Positions 1 to 14,824 of a DNA stretch of 64,000 bases are shown here, piece after piece. The notes below the pieces were generated by a model. It was not told the origin of the DNA and searched no databases. It saw only the letters and a program-made list of their open reading frames with translations. This DNA comes from Lanius collurio. Lineage: Eukaryota; Chordata; Aves; Passeriformes; Laniidae. The stretch is from the NCBI GenBank assembly GCA_020086605.1, contig JACBWW010000004.1:44714024-44778023 (forward strand), given 5' to 3'. Every line of letters begins with the position of its first letter. Position 1 is the first letter of the stretch. The position numbers were made by a program, and so were the translations under genes.

Positions 1-3000
1 GGCTACTGCCTTCTCCTGCAGTGGGACAGCATCTCTGCTCTGCTCTTCCACTCTTCAAATTTCAACTCTGCCTGCACTTTGCTGCCCCTTTTTCCTATTA
101 ATGTTGAAGACCTGCCCATTTGCCCTTTGGCTTTGCAGAGCCTCCTGTTAGAGGCCTTGACTGTCTACAGGGCTGCTGCAACATCCTTGGAGCTCTATAG
201 CACTTCCCCTCCTCTTCCTTATTCCTGTCTAAGTAATCCACATTTTACCTACTGCTTTAACTGCATCATCCGTTTGAAAAATCCGTTTCTTGGCTCTCCT
301 GTTAAACTGCATCAAGTTCAAGCTTGTCTTTCTTGCTTTAAGACATGTCATTAGCTCTGTCCCCACTCTGCTTTTTCACCAGGTTACTCCCTCTGCTTAA
401 ATCTATTCAGAAGTGGATGTAATAAAAATTACTTGCTTTATGCTTGTGTGCTGTTTACCAGGTAAGATTTCTGGATTTGAAATACATCCTGGTTTATAGA
501 ATTCATAACTGTCGGTTATTCATTTATTACTGTTCTGAAAAACGTAATTTTCTGGTCTTTCCCAGCTTCTTTTTACTGTTTTCCATTCCCTCTTCCTGTC
601 CCCTTTCAGGTAAAAGCTAGAGTGTTTCCCTTCATTTTCCTACAGCTGTTTGGTCTTTTCCATTGCTCTTAAAAAGCAGAAAAGGTTGCCTGAAGGGAAG
701 AAGGGAAGCAAAAGACAAACTTAGAGCTTTACCCGTAATTGTGGAGTCTTTTAATTGTGTCTTTGTCTTCTGTTGCAGAGGGTGAGGTTTGAGGTGATTT
801 CACAGATCCAGAAACACTGTTTACCAGAGTTTCTCTGCTGTGGATTGTTCCCACTAATGAAAAGTCAGCATGTGTGTATTGATTAGAGAAATGTATTTGT
901 ATTGCAAATCAACTGAGTTTTAATTAGAATGATTTTCATGTGTGTCCACCAGGTACTTCTGGTGTTTTAACTTCAGCTTTTCTGAGCTGTTCTGTATCTC
1001 TGAAGAACAGTAGGAATTGTTGGCATAGCTTTTGGATGGGGAAAGATACAATCAATTTTTCATTCCAATTTTGGCTATTCATGTGGAAACCTTAAAGGCA
1101 GGTTTGTTTTCTTCCTGCCCTGTGTTACCATAGATGGATAAAATGCAGAATATTTAGTATGTGGCCTGCGTCAACTTGTTATACTAAAATCTCAGTTCAC
1201 AATTCAGAATTGTTACAATTAAAGACAAGCAGCATGGATCTATTAATGCCTCTTAAGAGTCTTTTATGTTCCTGGCAGAAGTGTTTTTCTTTTATGGATT
1301 TATTGCTGCTGTCTGCTGGGCCTGAACGTGCTGAAAACACTAGGCAAATGTACAGTGGATTTGGTAATGTAAACTTTTCTATTGCGTTGCACCATGAGTC
1401 TTGATTTCACGCCACTGTGCTTTCTCTCTCTATTCTTTTCTGCCCACTCTCACCCTGCTGGGTCATGGCTTGCTGTATTTCAGATGCTAACATCTCCTGA
1501 AGATAAGCCCCTTATTTTAAAGTACAAGCTGTTCTTAAAACCTCAATTGCTTAAATGTCATAATTTTACATGTTTTAAAACCTAAATTTTCCTAATAATG
1601 AAGGCATTGAATGTCTGTTCTTTCGAAGTTTGCATAGTCTACTTACTGCAGTGATTTGAAAGAAACTTCCTGTGTACTTTGTCAGTATTAATGTATATTA
1701 AAATTCTATTCTAAAATATTCTCTACTCTTTCCAGTTTCAGTTTAAACTTGGGTGAAGTGTCATTTGTAAAAGTTCACTAACATACTCCCATAATCTTTT
1801 TTTTTGTATTATAACTCTGAAGTTTTAGAAGTTGAAAGCATTACAGATGCAGAGTCAATGGTAGCATTTATTCTTTACTTGAGTATTGAGTGGATCAGGA
1901 ACTGCAATAAGAGTTTGGACTGAAGTTCTTTGAAGCAATGCTGGGTGCCTAATTAGTTCTGTTAAGTAGTTGTGTCCCAATACATGAATCTATTCTTTGC
2001 TGAGTTATTTTTAATCTATTACCTATTCCTTGGTTGTTTTTCCAGTTGTGAGTATCCTCATGCTGCACATTTGTCTTGACAGTTTATTCAGCTTCTCCTT
2101 GCATCACATATAGCATATTAAGCCCTGCTGGAGTGCTAGCCAGAACTTTTTTGGTGGAGTGATCATTGCTAATCTGCTGATCATGGTTAAGTGCACTGAT
2201 TTGGAAGTGGAGATCTGTAAGTGTTGGGACATGTGTCTCAGATCAAAGCCATGCATGTGTGTTTGCTTTGTAGAACTCTGATGAAATACTGGCAGCCTTG
2301 ACTGGAACCCAGCCGGAGGCACCTTGTGTTGTGCAAGCAATTGTGGTTCAAGTTTAGGAGTGTAGTTCACATGGTTGAAGTAGTTCTTTCAAAGAAAGAT
2401 ACCCTTTCTGGACAGTGGAAAGAAAAACTGCTGTAGACCAAACTGATAAACTAATATGGAATGAATTCAGTGAGAATCTGCAGGAACTAGTTTGAATGCA
2501 AGGGTTGCTTTGACCTAGGCCCCTATGCTACTGTCAGCTTCCTTACCCATCACAATATTTATTCAAAATCAGAGCCATGCCAACCACCATGGTACTCAGT
2601 ACTGAGGCCAGCTTTTTGAGCTCAAATCCTCATAATTTGTTTCCAAATGGTGTCTGTGGCTTTCTTTCAGATGCTGATTTATTCTGGATTCAAAGTTTTC
2701 ACAGTAGGGCTTGGGTCATGATGTGCTCATTTGCACTTATTGCTGGGTTCTATGGAGAAATCTCACACAGAAGCTGAGGAAGTTTTCCTTGGTGATAAAG
2801 ACAGGACAGAAAGCAGAGGTAGGAGATACCCACAGGACAGAGGTGATTTCTCAGTGTTTATATCAGGCAGCTGCGAAGCCGCTGCATGGACATTAATTAA
2901 ACATTTTCAGAAAACCCCCCATAGTTCTACTACCTTGGGCAGATGTGATTGGTAATTTGGTGGTTGCCTAAGCAGGTGTCTTGCACTCTTCTGGAAAAAT

Positions 3001-5367
3001 GATGCCAAAGTAGTGAGATCAGCAGCAGTAACACAAATGGTCCTTGAAGAAGACGTGAGGATTGTTTCCCTGTGTCCTATCTCTACCACCATACTTTCCA
3101 TCCAACTTGGTCTTCTTTGATTTAATCTGTTTGTTTTGATGGATTTTTGTTTGGTTGGTTTTTGATGAAAATGGTAATAATGTAGCCTTACTTTTGTAAC
3201 ATACAACACACTTGTGTTTTGCAAAGTACCAGTGCCCTGCAGGTCTGTTTCAAAAAATGTATCATCTGTTTGCTGCCTGTTTGGATCACTGTGTTTTGGT
3301 GTTTGCATGAAATTACATGAGAATCTAATCTGATGGATGTATGGTCACTGAGCAGTCACTAGGAATGCTCTTGCAAGAGTATCTCCAGATTAATTCCTTG
3401 AGGATTTCTTTTGTTGTTTGACTAGTGAAGAGCAAAATATTTTTAACTCTGATTTATTGTGAATGTATAGCCAAAAGGGCGCTTACATGAGAAGTGACAG
3501 CTGGTATCTCTTAGTATGGTTTTGAGGCAAACAGTTTTGTGGTGTAAACAAAGGAGGAACTTCTTCTCCAAATATTAAAATTTCTAAGTATACAGCAGAC
3601 TGTAAAATGTGCATTTTTTTCTATTTCCTACTTTGGAAGTGGCGGTTATTGTTTTACCTTGTAACTTGCCTAAAGTTATACCACATGCTGAAATTTTTTA
3701 CCCTTAAAGATCTAATGTTCATACTTTGCTCCTAAAATATTACTTGCCTTTTATAACATGTACCCTGTTATTTGTGATTTTGGAAGTTCTTTAATATTCT
3801 TCAGGAAAGTGAGCTAATGATTGAAATGATTCCAGTAGCTTGATTAATATGATTAATACTATTGGTGTCAGGAAGCTGGTGATTCTGAGTCACTTCTCCT
3901 TTCTACTACTAAAACTAGTGCTTTTCATTGGGATACAGCAGAAGTTAAATGCTTCTGTGCATAGAACAAACTGAAGCATTCACAGTATTTGAGAAATTGC
4001 CAATTATGAGGGATTTATAACTCAACAAATAAAATTGGAATTGGCTTATTGGCTGTCCTTGTTTTAGTTTAATATTATGAGTTCATTTTGCTAGTTGATA
4101 CTGGCTTCCATCACTTCATAATTTTTTGATAAATTTTACAATATAAGGAATCTAACATAAAAGTGTTGTAGAGCACAAATGTAATTAGTTATTGCTAATA
4201 GATGAAGTCTGTTTCCCAGAATGGAGGAGAGCCAAAGACAGCAGTAACAGAATCCTTCTTATCCCTTTTATGTATTATGTGGATGGGATATGATGGAGGT
4301 GCAAGTCAGAGTGCTAAAGATAGCCAGGAAAACGTTCAGAGTGATTTAATGTAATAATTAGGTGGCTGGAAGGATGAAAGTTTATTCCTTTATTTTAGAT
4401 TTGACTTTCAGAGATGCTTCATCTTCATTTAAGGCCATAGTAAATTTCCAAGGAGCTAAAATCACTCCTTTCTCACCCAACTTGTGATATTGGTTAAGCT
4501 TTAACATAGGATCAAATTTTACTGTGAAAAGAAAAGTACAATGACTTTGTGTGTGTGTATAAAACTTGTTATTTTCATTATTGTTTTAATGGTTATTTCT
4601 AAAGATATTACTCTAAAACTTTCACACTGTGGATTGTTCATCTTGAATTTGGATTATTTTTTATCTTTTCTGCACTAGAAAATCTCACCCATAGTTGAAG
4701 TGAAATCCACTGCATTTTAGCAGATTAGATATATTGTAGCACAAATAACCTGCACATCTCTGTGTTTCTTCCTAATAAGTGCAGCTATGAGTGATCAGCT
4801 GTAAGACAAATAGCTGGGTCTGACACTTCTTAACAAGGTTTGAATTTTTCAGTTGATACTGGAAATTGCTATCAATTGAGGCTTTTGTGATAAGGATTGA
4901 CTACCTTAATATTTCATTAAAATCTCTATTCAAGCCCTGTGTTAGTGGTGTACTGTCTCTATCAACCCAGTCTGGATTCAAGTTATTAATGTAAATAATT
5001 GCAGTAGTCCTCCTGATTTGGTTGGTTCCTGTAGGAAATTTGAAATGGAAATCAGTGTTGGTGATAAAGCCTCTACTGGTTTTAATTATTAACTTCTGGA
5101 GTATGACAGCTTAAACAAAGTAAATACAGATTATTAATGCTACAGATTTTTGTTTAGTTGATTTTTATCAGTATACATGCCAGAATTTTTTTTGGTGCTG
5201 ATTTAGAACTCTGCCTCTAGAACTTGCTAGGTTGTGAGAATAAGCCTGCTGTTGTTAAATGGTGCATTTTAGAAAGGCAATCATCACTCTTGCTTGATCA
5301 TGGTGTGGAACAATATGCAGAATTAAAGGCTTTGGCTCCCTACCACTTATTGCCCTTGAAGTAATAA

Positions 5368-5475
5368 GCAATTCAACACTAACTCTTCATAGAAGGACAC
5401 TTCTTTTTGGTAGAAAAATATGTATGTATTTTCTAAGAATAAACAACTCTACTTTTTATCCTTTGCTACTTCATT
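5368..5475 (+). repeat. Copy 1 of a roughly 105-base dispersed direct repeat
   Basis: It shares an ordered set of words with 6899-7003: CAACACTAACTCTTCA, AGGACACT, TTTTGGTAGA, AAATATGT and CCTTTGCTACTT. Small indels separate the copies. The family is not recognised. Confidence 0.75.
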
Positions 5476-6202
5476 GAGTGTCTTAATGAGTTCTGGATGA
5501 CAATAAAAATGATGCCCTTGACTTAGAAAAAATAATAAACTAAACCGTTGAGCTACACAGGCAGTTAAATACTAAGATGAGAAATTTTTTATGTACTATA
5601 TCTAACAGCCATGTACTTTGTAACATGTACTGTTCCTTTCTTGCCATCTGTGTTCTTTTAATGTCTTCGTGGTTTAAATCACTTCCTGTGAAAAAGTTAT
5701 TTCTAGACAGTTTGGAGGCTTCTGCAATATTTGTGAAGTACTTGGCTTCAGTGCAACACTGTTGGTACTATTTGTAATATTAGTGAAACTGTTTGGTTCA
5801 GACATAAATTCCTCAAATACTCAATTTTATGTATCCTCCCAACGTTTCAAATTTCCTGCAATCTCATTTACTTTCAAGAGATCAATAGTGAAATCATGAT
5901 TCTCCATGTAACACTGCCTTCTCAGTCATGTCAAGATCTTTCTGATCAATAAATGTTACTCCTTCTCACTTCATGGAACAGGTTTTTGTTCTCCCCATTG
6001 AACCTGAAACTTGTAGGAATTGATGCTTTCCATGTATCTTTCTTGAATATTTGTTTTGGAAATCTTTCACTGGAAGAACTTGTCTAGGTTGAATCCATAA
6101 CTCATAAGGATATGCTGCAGTATCAGAGTATTTGCTTTGTTCCTTTGTGCTTTTCTTTTGCTGCTTTGTTTTGTTCTTGGTATTCCAGTTAGTCATACTT
6201 GG

Positions 6203-6560
6203 GGTGTTTAGCCTGGAGAAAAAGAAGTTATCACTCTCTGCAACTGCCTGAAAGGAGGGCATAGCCTGGTGGGGGTCGGTCTCTCTTCCCCAGCAAAGAG
6301 CAGCAAGATGAGAGGATGCTGTCTTAAGCTGTGCTAGGAGAGGTTTAGGTTGGATATCAGGAGGAATTTCTTCACAGAAGGAATGATTGGGCATTGGAAT
6401 GGGCTGCCCAGGAAGATGGTGGAATTGCCATCCCTGGAGGTGTTTAAGGAAAGACTGGATGAGGCATTCAGTGCCATGGTCTGGTTGACATGGTGGGGCT
6501 TATAGGTAGGACTTGATGGTCTCAGAGGTCTTTTCCAACCTGATTGCTTCTGCGATTCTG
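6203..6560 (+). mobile_element. CR1 LINE 3' fragment (sense)
   Basis: The segment reads as the 3' end of an avian CR1 element: TTTAGCCTGGAGAAAAAGAAG near the start, GGAGGAATTTCTTCACAGAA, GGGCTGCCCAGG and CATCCCTGGAGGTGTTTAAG in the middle, and GGACTTGATGGTCTCAGAGG, TCTTTTCCAACCT and GATTCTG at the end. It is 5'-truncated, as most CR1 copies are. The antisense open frame across it is a by-product of the repeat. Confidence 0.93.
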
Positions 6561-6898
6561 AATCTGTATGAATTTGTTTGCATGATCAATACTTAATGCT
6601 TAGTGGTCCAGTTTGGTTTGTTTTCCCTTGTGGTGTGAACAAATGTCCTTGACATTAAAAGAAAAGGTGATTTTTCTTTTCTAGGCAATCCATCTACTTT
6701 CCCAAGTGGTTCATATCCTCTGAAACATGTATAAATATTAGTTTTTCCACCATTTGGCATTTTTATCTTAATTTTTGTATATTCTTGCATCATAGGAGTT
6801 TCTTTGTTTTTTATTTTTCCTGATAGAACATGTCATGGTGGATATAGGCCAAGAAGTCAGGTTTTTTTCTTTGTTACGTGATCTGACCTGATCTTCAG

Positions 6899-7003
6899 TA
6901 ATCCAACACTAACTCTTCACACAAGGACACTCTTTTGGTAGACAAAATATGTGTGTCCTGAGAATAGTCAAACTCCACTTCTTGTCCTTTGCTACTTGAT
7001 TGA
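6899..7003 (+). repeat. Copy 2 of a roughly 105-base dispersed direct repeat
   Basis: The second copy of the segment at 5368-5475, in the same orientation. A CR1 copy lies between them (6203-6560). Confidence 0.75.
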
Positions 7004-10000
7004 TATTCAGAATGTTCTTTAAATATTATTGTCAGGAACAGCTACAAATAACAGCAAATTATGAGATTATCAAGGTGTATCCATTTGCCAGCTTGTTGGA
7101 GAAAAACATGGCTATGTGGTTATATAAATAACTGCTGTAGTTTGTACTTTGTGGTAGCACGGAGAAGAATCAACACAAAGTGTTCCGCTTTTTATCCCCT
7201 TGTGTATTTTTAGCAGGGAACTGAAAATATTTTCTAATCCCCGGAATTGTTTATGCACGCTGTGAGCAATGAATAGCCCTGTCAAGGTAGGGACTTGCAT
7301 TCAAGAATCTGCAGCATTCAAAACATGATGGCTTTTAATGAATTTTTTTAAACAGCATCTAACCCATTATATTTTAAAAAGCCCACAGCTGCATTTATAA
7401 TTATTTTTTCTTTCTCCCAAGACTAGAAAAGACATGAGGTGTCTTGCCCTCAGCTTTGTGTCCACTCCTTTGCAGGTAACCAACCAATCTGTGGGGATAT
7501 TGTCTTGGACAATCAGTCCCTTGAATTTTCCTGCTGGGGTGAATGACAAGATTTAGTCTGCATTGACATGAAAAATATTGTCGGCCATCCTGAAAACCAT
7601 ATTCACCAAAGTGTTTGATAAATACTGAGTGTGAAATCTGAAGATGAGGAAATAAATGCAAAGAGCAGGATGTTCAAGGGAAAAAAAAATACTATTATTG
7701 CAATTTTAAATTGGTATTTTAATTTTTTTTTAGAGAGTAGAATTTAGTTTCACTCAAACTGTCAGCTGAATGAATTTCATTAATTAAATTCCTATTGTCT
7801 TCTCTAGGCATGAAAAGGTTTTTGTTGTTGTCATGGTGACAGTTGAGTGACAAGTTGAAAGTGAGTGATTGCTACTGAGAGCTCCATTATGAACATTTGC
7901 AATATTTCAGAAAGGATTTCAGGACAAAATAGGATTTCTTTACTGGGTTTTCAACACATGTATGATGAACATTATACACTCAGCAAGGGAAGTTCTGCAT
8001 TCTTGATTTTACACTCTCCACACTGCTTTTACCCCTGTAAATTCCATGATTTTAAAAATGATGAGGGAAGTGAGATTTGCAAGGTATGGTTGTGTTTGTA
8101 AATTGTGGTTACATTAGGTAATACTGTACTGAAGTGTGTGTTTGTTTCAAAACTCTGCATTCAACAATAATCCAGCCACATGAACCCTCATTACCACATG
8201 CCTGATTTTCTTCAAATATAAGATTGTTTCTTTAAGTTCCGAGAGCTGTTCTAGGGGGAATGTTTTAATTCCTGAAGGTCATTATTATGCTTTCACCTGG
8301 CTGCCTGAGCTCATGTTCTTCTTGCTGTCGGTAAACATGAATTAATTTATAGCACCTTAGTGATGTATCAGCTTTCTGATAATCAGCTGAATTGAAGGTT
8401 TCTCTTGGAATTTAACTGGTGCAATTTGACACCCTTGATACCTTTATTACATAGAGGACATCATAATCAAAACCTACAAGCTGCTAGTAGATGTGTAAAA
8501 GATCAACTTTGTGCATTTTAAGAACTTCAATCTTTAGGGAATGTGTGTAACTTCAGAAATGTCTAGAGCCTCAAAGTGAAAACCTCAGGTATGCACATAT
8601 GTTCAGACATGTACATATCTTACATGTATATTTCTTTCTGCATATGTATCTATAAAAGTACAGGAAACTCTACCTGTAGACATATTTGGGGGTGGGGGGA
8701 ATAATTTTAATTTTTGGTTTGGGCCCCACAGTAGTTCAGGAAAACTTGTAAGCCTTATTTTGTGCAAACCATCATTGGAACAGTTGAAGAGCTGAAGGAC
8801 TGCTGTGTTTGTGGAGGAAAACTCTGTTGAGACTATGCAATGATATCTTCTCCATAACTGTGCATTTGACCAAATTGGTCAAATTTTTCTTAGAGGTGAT
8901 GAAATATCTTGGATCTGAACTGTCATTCTGCGCTTGGTAAACCATGACAGGATTTGGTTTCATTTGCTAAGAAATGAGTGAACTGAGGATATTCAAAGCC
9001 TTTTTTTCAGTTTGCTTCTGATTCACAACTTTATAAGCTCAGTCATTCAGAACATGTTCTTACATGAAAAGCACTGTTTAAACATGAGGTTAAACACATT
9101 ACATTAGGAGCACTGAAGTGTATTTTTTACTGCATACAAGCATTAAGTATCATTGTTTTCTATATATTCTCTCAGTAGACTTACACTTTCCGAGATTGCC
9201 ACTCTCTGTTTTAACTCTTCCTGGGGGTAATGATTTTTAAGATGTCTTTTTTGCAAAAATAAGATTTTTTGCACATAAGAATTGTTTACAGACTGGCAGA
9301 AGGAGATGTACTTGTTGGTGTCCAATGATTTTAATTCTGCAGACATTGTGAAATGTGAGTTGTCCCATTTGAACTAAGCATGTCTTTAATCAGTTTTTAC
9401 ATTGTAGTAGATAAATGCCATCTCAGTTTATTCAGATTTCATTTGTATGGATTTTTTTTAATTTATTTTTTTGGTTCATGAGGTAATTTAAATATTACCA
9501 AAGCTGTAATTCAGACTTTCAGGTGATACCATTAATATGTCTCAACTATGCAAAGGGTATTATTATTGCACTATTGTAAAGGTCTTGCTGTTCCTCAGAA
9601 ATTGTGGCTTCTGCCCATGCAGAACTTTCCCCCTTCCTAATGAATATAATACACTTTCTGGTTAATTATCTATTAATTAATGTTTGTTTGTTTTAAACTG
9701 CTATGTGTTTTAAACTGGAGTGTGCTGTATTTTCTTACTAGCAAAAGTACCTCTGGTACTATCTTCATATTGCCCATTATAATTACTTTCCATTAAGGGA
9801 GTTTTTAGTGTGATGAGTCATTTCTAGGCATTTTCATTCAAATAATGTACACAGTACTGGTTCAGAAAATATAGTAGCTGATTCTGTTCTGGTATACGAG
9901 AAAAGAATGTACACAGAAGTTTGTCCTTTAAAGAAAAATAAATGGAAATATTTCAAAATAGGGGTTTTTTAATGTGGAGACTATAGGCAAATGTGAGGTG

Positions 10001-11664
10001 AAACTGTTTTGTGATCCAGTCAGCAAACAATGTGATCTCTGCTTTTTGTGCAAAATAACCATATTTCAAATTGGAAAATAATAAGGGCCTATAATTTGTA
10101 CTTCATTCCTTAATCCTCTGCAGGAACTCTGCCTCTTGCCAGTTATAATAATTTGATTAGACTTTTAACTACAAAAATATTAGATGGACAAAAGCATGCA
10201 CAAGTCAAGAAAAATTAGCATTTTACAAGTTCTACCTTGATCTGTACTTTACTACCTGCTTTGTAGTAATTCTTAGTTTATGATCAGGAAGTGTTACCTG
10301 CTATAGTTCAGGGTTTTGTGGATATTTAAGTAAATTATATGGGTTTAGCTGTAATAAGTGTTATTCATGCTTTTTAGAAGTATTGGCTGTTAAAATTTGT
10401 TTTTAGAAACTTCACAATGGAAATACAGAGATGCTGTAGTGCAGTTTTCTCTCTTTGGTCATTCTGACTTTTCAGTAACAAGACAGTGATTGTGAGTAGA
10501 AACATCTCAATAAGTAAAATGGTATTTCTGACAGAGATGAATAAAATACAATAAGGAAGAGAAAGTGTGCCAGAGCAATGTTATTTTGTAACTCAAGGGC
10601 TTACATTCTAATTTTCTCTGTATGTTTTGGTGCCAGCTTGTTGTAGATGCTGATAGTTCTCTGTGAATGAAGAGTGTAAAACGTTAGTGGGAAATATTCT
10701 TGAGCAAGGTTGAGATGGATGCATCTAGAACTTCAGCTGGTTTTTGGAAGATAAAATGTGTCTCTGATGTCTGTACTTCTAGTTCAGGATTTCTGTAGTG
10801 ACCACAGTGCTATGAAAGCCTGTTTGGACTAAAATTAGTGCATAGGGAAAATCCTGCTGGAGGGTGAATAGTTTAGAGAGGTTGGGGGTGGAAGAGCCTG
10901 AAGCAATACATGCACAGTGTTGCTACGATATGTGGAGATAGGAGTGTCTGAAGCATATTTACAAAATAATACTGAAAATGCAGGCCCTGAGAAGATTTAA
11001 AATGAAAAGTTTTCCAAGAGTCTATTGTGTTATGGAGGTTGCAGTTAAAGTGGTGTTATGAAGACTGAATTGAGAATCACATTTTAATTATTTCCTGAGA
11101 AATCTGCTAATTGATACCATTGAGATTTAACTTGTAGATACAACTGCTGCTGCTAATGTTCCACATTCTGCATTCTGAATTTTCTGCATTTTAAAAAGGC
11201 TGCTTAATTTGGAATCTCATAGGTCAGTTAACACTTTGGTTTTGATTTGTGAATTTATGAATATATAGTGATCTTGGTTGTAGAAGTTGTATAATTATAC
11301 ATTAATATAACCTATATGTTTATAATGTGATTATAATATTGTTACACATTAGTTGTTGTGTGGAGAAGACAGGATGATTCTGTGAAGAACTGGAACTACC
11401 TGTACTTCCAGCCCCAGGGAACAGTTGGGAGTTAAAGGAGCAGAAGAGAACATCTCAGTTGTAGAAGATTAGGAAGCAAGGAAAATCCCTGGCTTTCTTT
11501 GGTTGCTGGAATTTTGTTTGCCTAAAGGAAAGTCCTGTGACCAGAGCTTTGTGTGTTGCAATACCATGTGCCTAATGAAGGATGTGTAATTTTTTTTCTA
11601 GTCCAGCCACTCATGGTGGTGTTAGGTAGTAGTTGGTTTCTGAGCTCTAATGATAGTTTTCCAG

Positions 11665-12112
11665 CTCAAGTGGGTCCAGAGGGAGGGGATGAAGATGATC
11701 AGAGGGCTGGAGCACCTCCTGCATGAGGAAAGGCTGAGAAGGTTGAGGTTATTCAACCTGGAGAAGGCTCCAGGGAGACCTTATTGTGGCTTTTGAGTAC
11801 TTAGAGGGAGTTTATAGGTGGGGATGGTTTCATTATTGTAGTGTGGCGATAGGATGTGGGGCAGTGGCTTTAAACTGGAAGAGGGCAGGTTTAGATTAGA
11901 CACTGGGCAGAAATTCCTTACTGTGAGGGTAGTGAGACACTGGAACAGGTCGCCCAGAGAAGTCTTGGATGTCTCATCCCTGGAAGTGTTCAAGAAAGGT
12001 TGGCTGGGGCTCTGAGCAACCTGATCTAGTGGGCTGTGTCCTGCCCATGGCAGAGGGGTTGAACTAAGCGATATATAGGGTCCCTTGCAGTGCAAATTAT
12101 TTTGATTCTGTG
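11665..12112 (+). mobile_element. CR1 LINE 3' fragment (sense)
   Basis: Landmarks are GATGATCAGAGGGCTGGAGCA, ATGAGGAAAGGCTGAGAA, CAACCTGGAGAAGGCTCC, ACACTGGAACAGGTCGCCCA, CATCCCTGGAAGTGTTCAAG and a terminal GATTCTGTG. They follow the order of a CR1 3' region. The copy is longer than the one at 6.2 kb and is 5'-truncated. Confidence 0.93.
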
Positions 12113-14824
12113 AAAATTACATTGGAGTGACATTGCTAGCTATGCATCCCATTACTTTAGCTGAATGCTGTTTTAATAGGATCCAGCTGAAAAGTACACT
12201 AACTTTTTAACAGTTGTGTAAGGTAACAATAGAGCTAGTACGTACTTCTAGTATCTTAAGTGACCTCTTTACCTATTCTATCAAATACATAGACATACTC
12301 ATTCTACAAGCATGTAATGGAGGTCAGGTTATATAAACTTAATGCAACTTATAGTCCTTGAAAAAGTTAAATTATTCCCTTGTATTTGTTGCTTGGCTTA
12401 TTAATGACTTTTTTCATCCTTTCTTTGGTAAGCAATTAGAAATGTGGCATCTTGCATGTGTCTTTGATACGTGCCACTTGGCATTAGATGAAGGTTCTTT
12501 GCTTCCAAAAATACTTGGTGTTGCATGTCATGGATATAGGTTATTTCTTTTCTCTTAAGAATTTGCTCTTAGCTGTAGCAGAAAATACTTTCAAAATTGG
12601 ACCACCATCCTTACATTTGTGATTTTATGAGTAGGGTAAGATCACTTAATAAAAAAGATACATCTGTCCTTTTTCTTCCTCTGAGTAAACTTCTGGGGAA
12701 GACTGTTAGGAAACAACAGGATTCTTGGTCCTGCTGTCAAGGCTCTTTTTTTCCTTTTCTTCTAACAAATTTTCAATACAAGATGCAGGGAGATGGTCTC
12801 ACAGCAAGGTACCTGACTGATTTCTTTCTTTCCTTGTCTTTCCCTACAGGGCACGCTGACTAGTCACAAACATTCCTGATGGAACTTCAGTCAGTTACAT
12901 TATTTATTTTCTTTAGATCCTGTTACTTAAAACAAAACTCTGTCTATTTCCAAATAGAACTTTAGGGGGTTTTTTTTGTTCCCATTGTAACTCTCACTTC
13001 TAATTTTCTAAAGCATCAACAAAATAACTTTTGTGTCTGTTTTGTAGTTCTCATGTTTACATTTATGTCAATAGAAGTATTTGAGAGTGAAAATAAATAT
13101 GTAAGGAATCTAGAACCAAACATTTTGAAAAAAAGTTGAAGCTGCTCTTTCTTTGTGTCTTTAGAACACAATGTCTTATTCTTTCCACATCCAAGGGATG
13201 TAGAATATGCACATGGTCTTTGCAGAATTTTTGAGCTCTCTGATAGTAGTTAAATTCAGAAGCATTTAAACTTAAAGTCATGACATATAACACAACTACC
13301 CCAGAATGTTGGATAGAAAACAAAGTCTATGTCATACAAGTTAGGCATAATTTATTTATTTTAAATTTTTCCTAGAGGATGTATTCAGAAATGGGACATT
13401 TTCCTTCCTTTCACTTTGATGTGACAGTAATTTGCATTACAATGTGATTGTGTCTTTCTAGTGTTGTACTTTGAGATGAATGAATATTGCCACTCATTGC
13501 TTCTGGCATTTCACCTGTTGTATTAACATCACTGGCTTAGATTTGGATTCTTAGATGGTTTTCAAAGAACAGTAATAAAATGACAACCTGATACTACAGA
13601 AGCAAACATTTTCTGGGTCATGTTAGGCTGAACTTGATGTTTCCATGCAGTTCTTTATAAGTTGCACCTGGGTGAATTAAGTTTAGAGGGACTAGAAAGT
13701 AACTTGAGCAGAAGGGTTTTGATTAAGTAGTACAGGAAAGTTCATCTCAGAGTGAGCTTAGTTTTGGAGACCTGCATTTGGAGATGCAAGTTTTCAGGTG
13801 GTGTTGATTGGTTCAGCTTTGAAGAAGTGCACTGGCAATTTAATCTTGCCAAATAATTTTGCTGAACTTGCTTTGTGGGTGTTGCAATGCATTAGGGCTT
13901 CATTGTGCTTGTACAGTCGTAGCCTGTTTTACAGTGTGTTACCTCACAGCTCTGAAAGAGTACAGGTGGAAAAAGGCAACCCCTTCTTCCCACATCCATA
14001 CAATTTGTTCTTGGAAAGAGCACTGATGTTGCCGGAATGTTGTTTTTAGAATAAAGATGATTTTATGTTGGATGAAAATATTTTAAAGAACAAAGTTCTA
14101 AGCAGTGGGAGAGATTTTCTGTAAATCCATAAGCAATTAATCTGAAAGACTGCAGTGTGCCTTGTTTATCTAGGTTCAGGAATTTCAACCTGTTCTCGCT
14201 TCCCAGCTTTGCTGGAATTCTTTGGGAAGGTTGAAGTAGTCCTTTCTACAATTGCAAAACAATGAATGTTTTTGCTTGCATGTACTACAGTAGCATCCTG
14301 AAAGCTGCAAATGAAGTTGAATCTAAATTGATAGGCACCTTTTCTCTCTTTTCAAGTTCTTAAATGTTAATAAAATGATGATTTCATAAAAATAGGAGGG
14401 CTGTGCAGGAAATCTGCTTCAGAGCTAAAATCTGAATCCTGATCTCCCAAATGCCAATGCAGTAGTTCCAAAACCATTAACTTTTTAAATCTGTTAATGA
14501 TGCAGAAAACCTTCAGGTATTGCAAACCTAGACATTTCTTTCACTTCTCTTTTGGGTGTAATTAATTTCTCTGTAAAGACACATTTTCAAGTCCCAGTCC
14601 AGTATCCAAAATAACTGAAATTCATCACTCCATGAATTCAAATTTTTTCAACTTGATAATGCAAAACTGATGAATATAACTTCAAAGCAGAATCAGTTTG
14701 TAGGTGAAGACTTATTCAGCAGAAATCAGTCACTCTGATTTCTTTATTCATGCTACTTTCAAATTTCTTGTTTGTTTTAAAGTAAACTGCAATTTTGGTC
14801 CATTAAGTAACATTTCAGTGACAG

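Noticed and set aside
5966..6394. 142-codon open frame on the minus strand
   Set aside because: Its first part is antisense CR1 and the rest is AT-rich intron. There is no recognisable protein.
11781..12095. 104-codon open frame on the minus strand
   Set aside because: It lies wholly within the antisense of a CR1 3' fragment.
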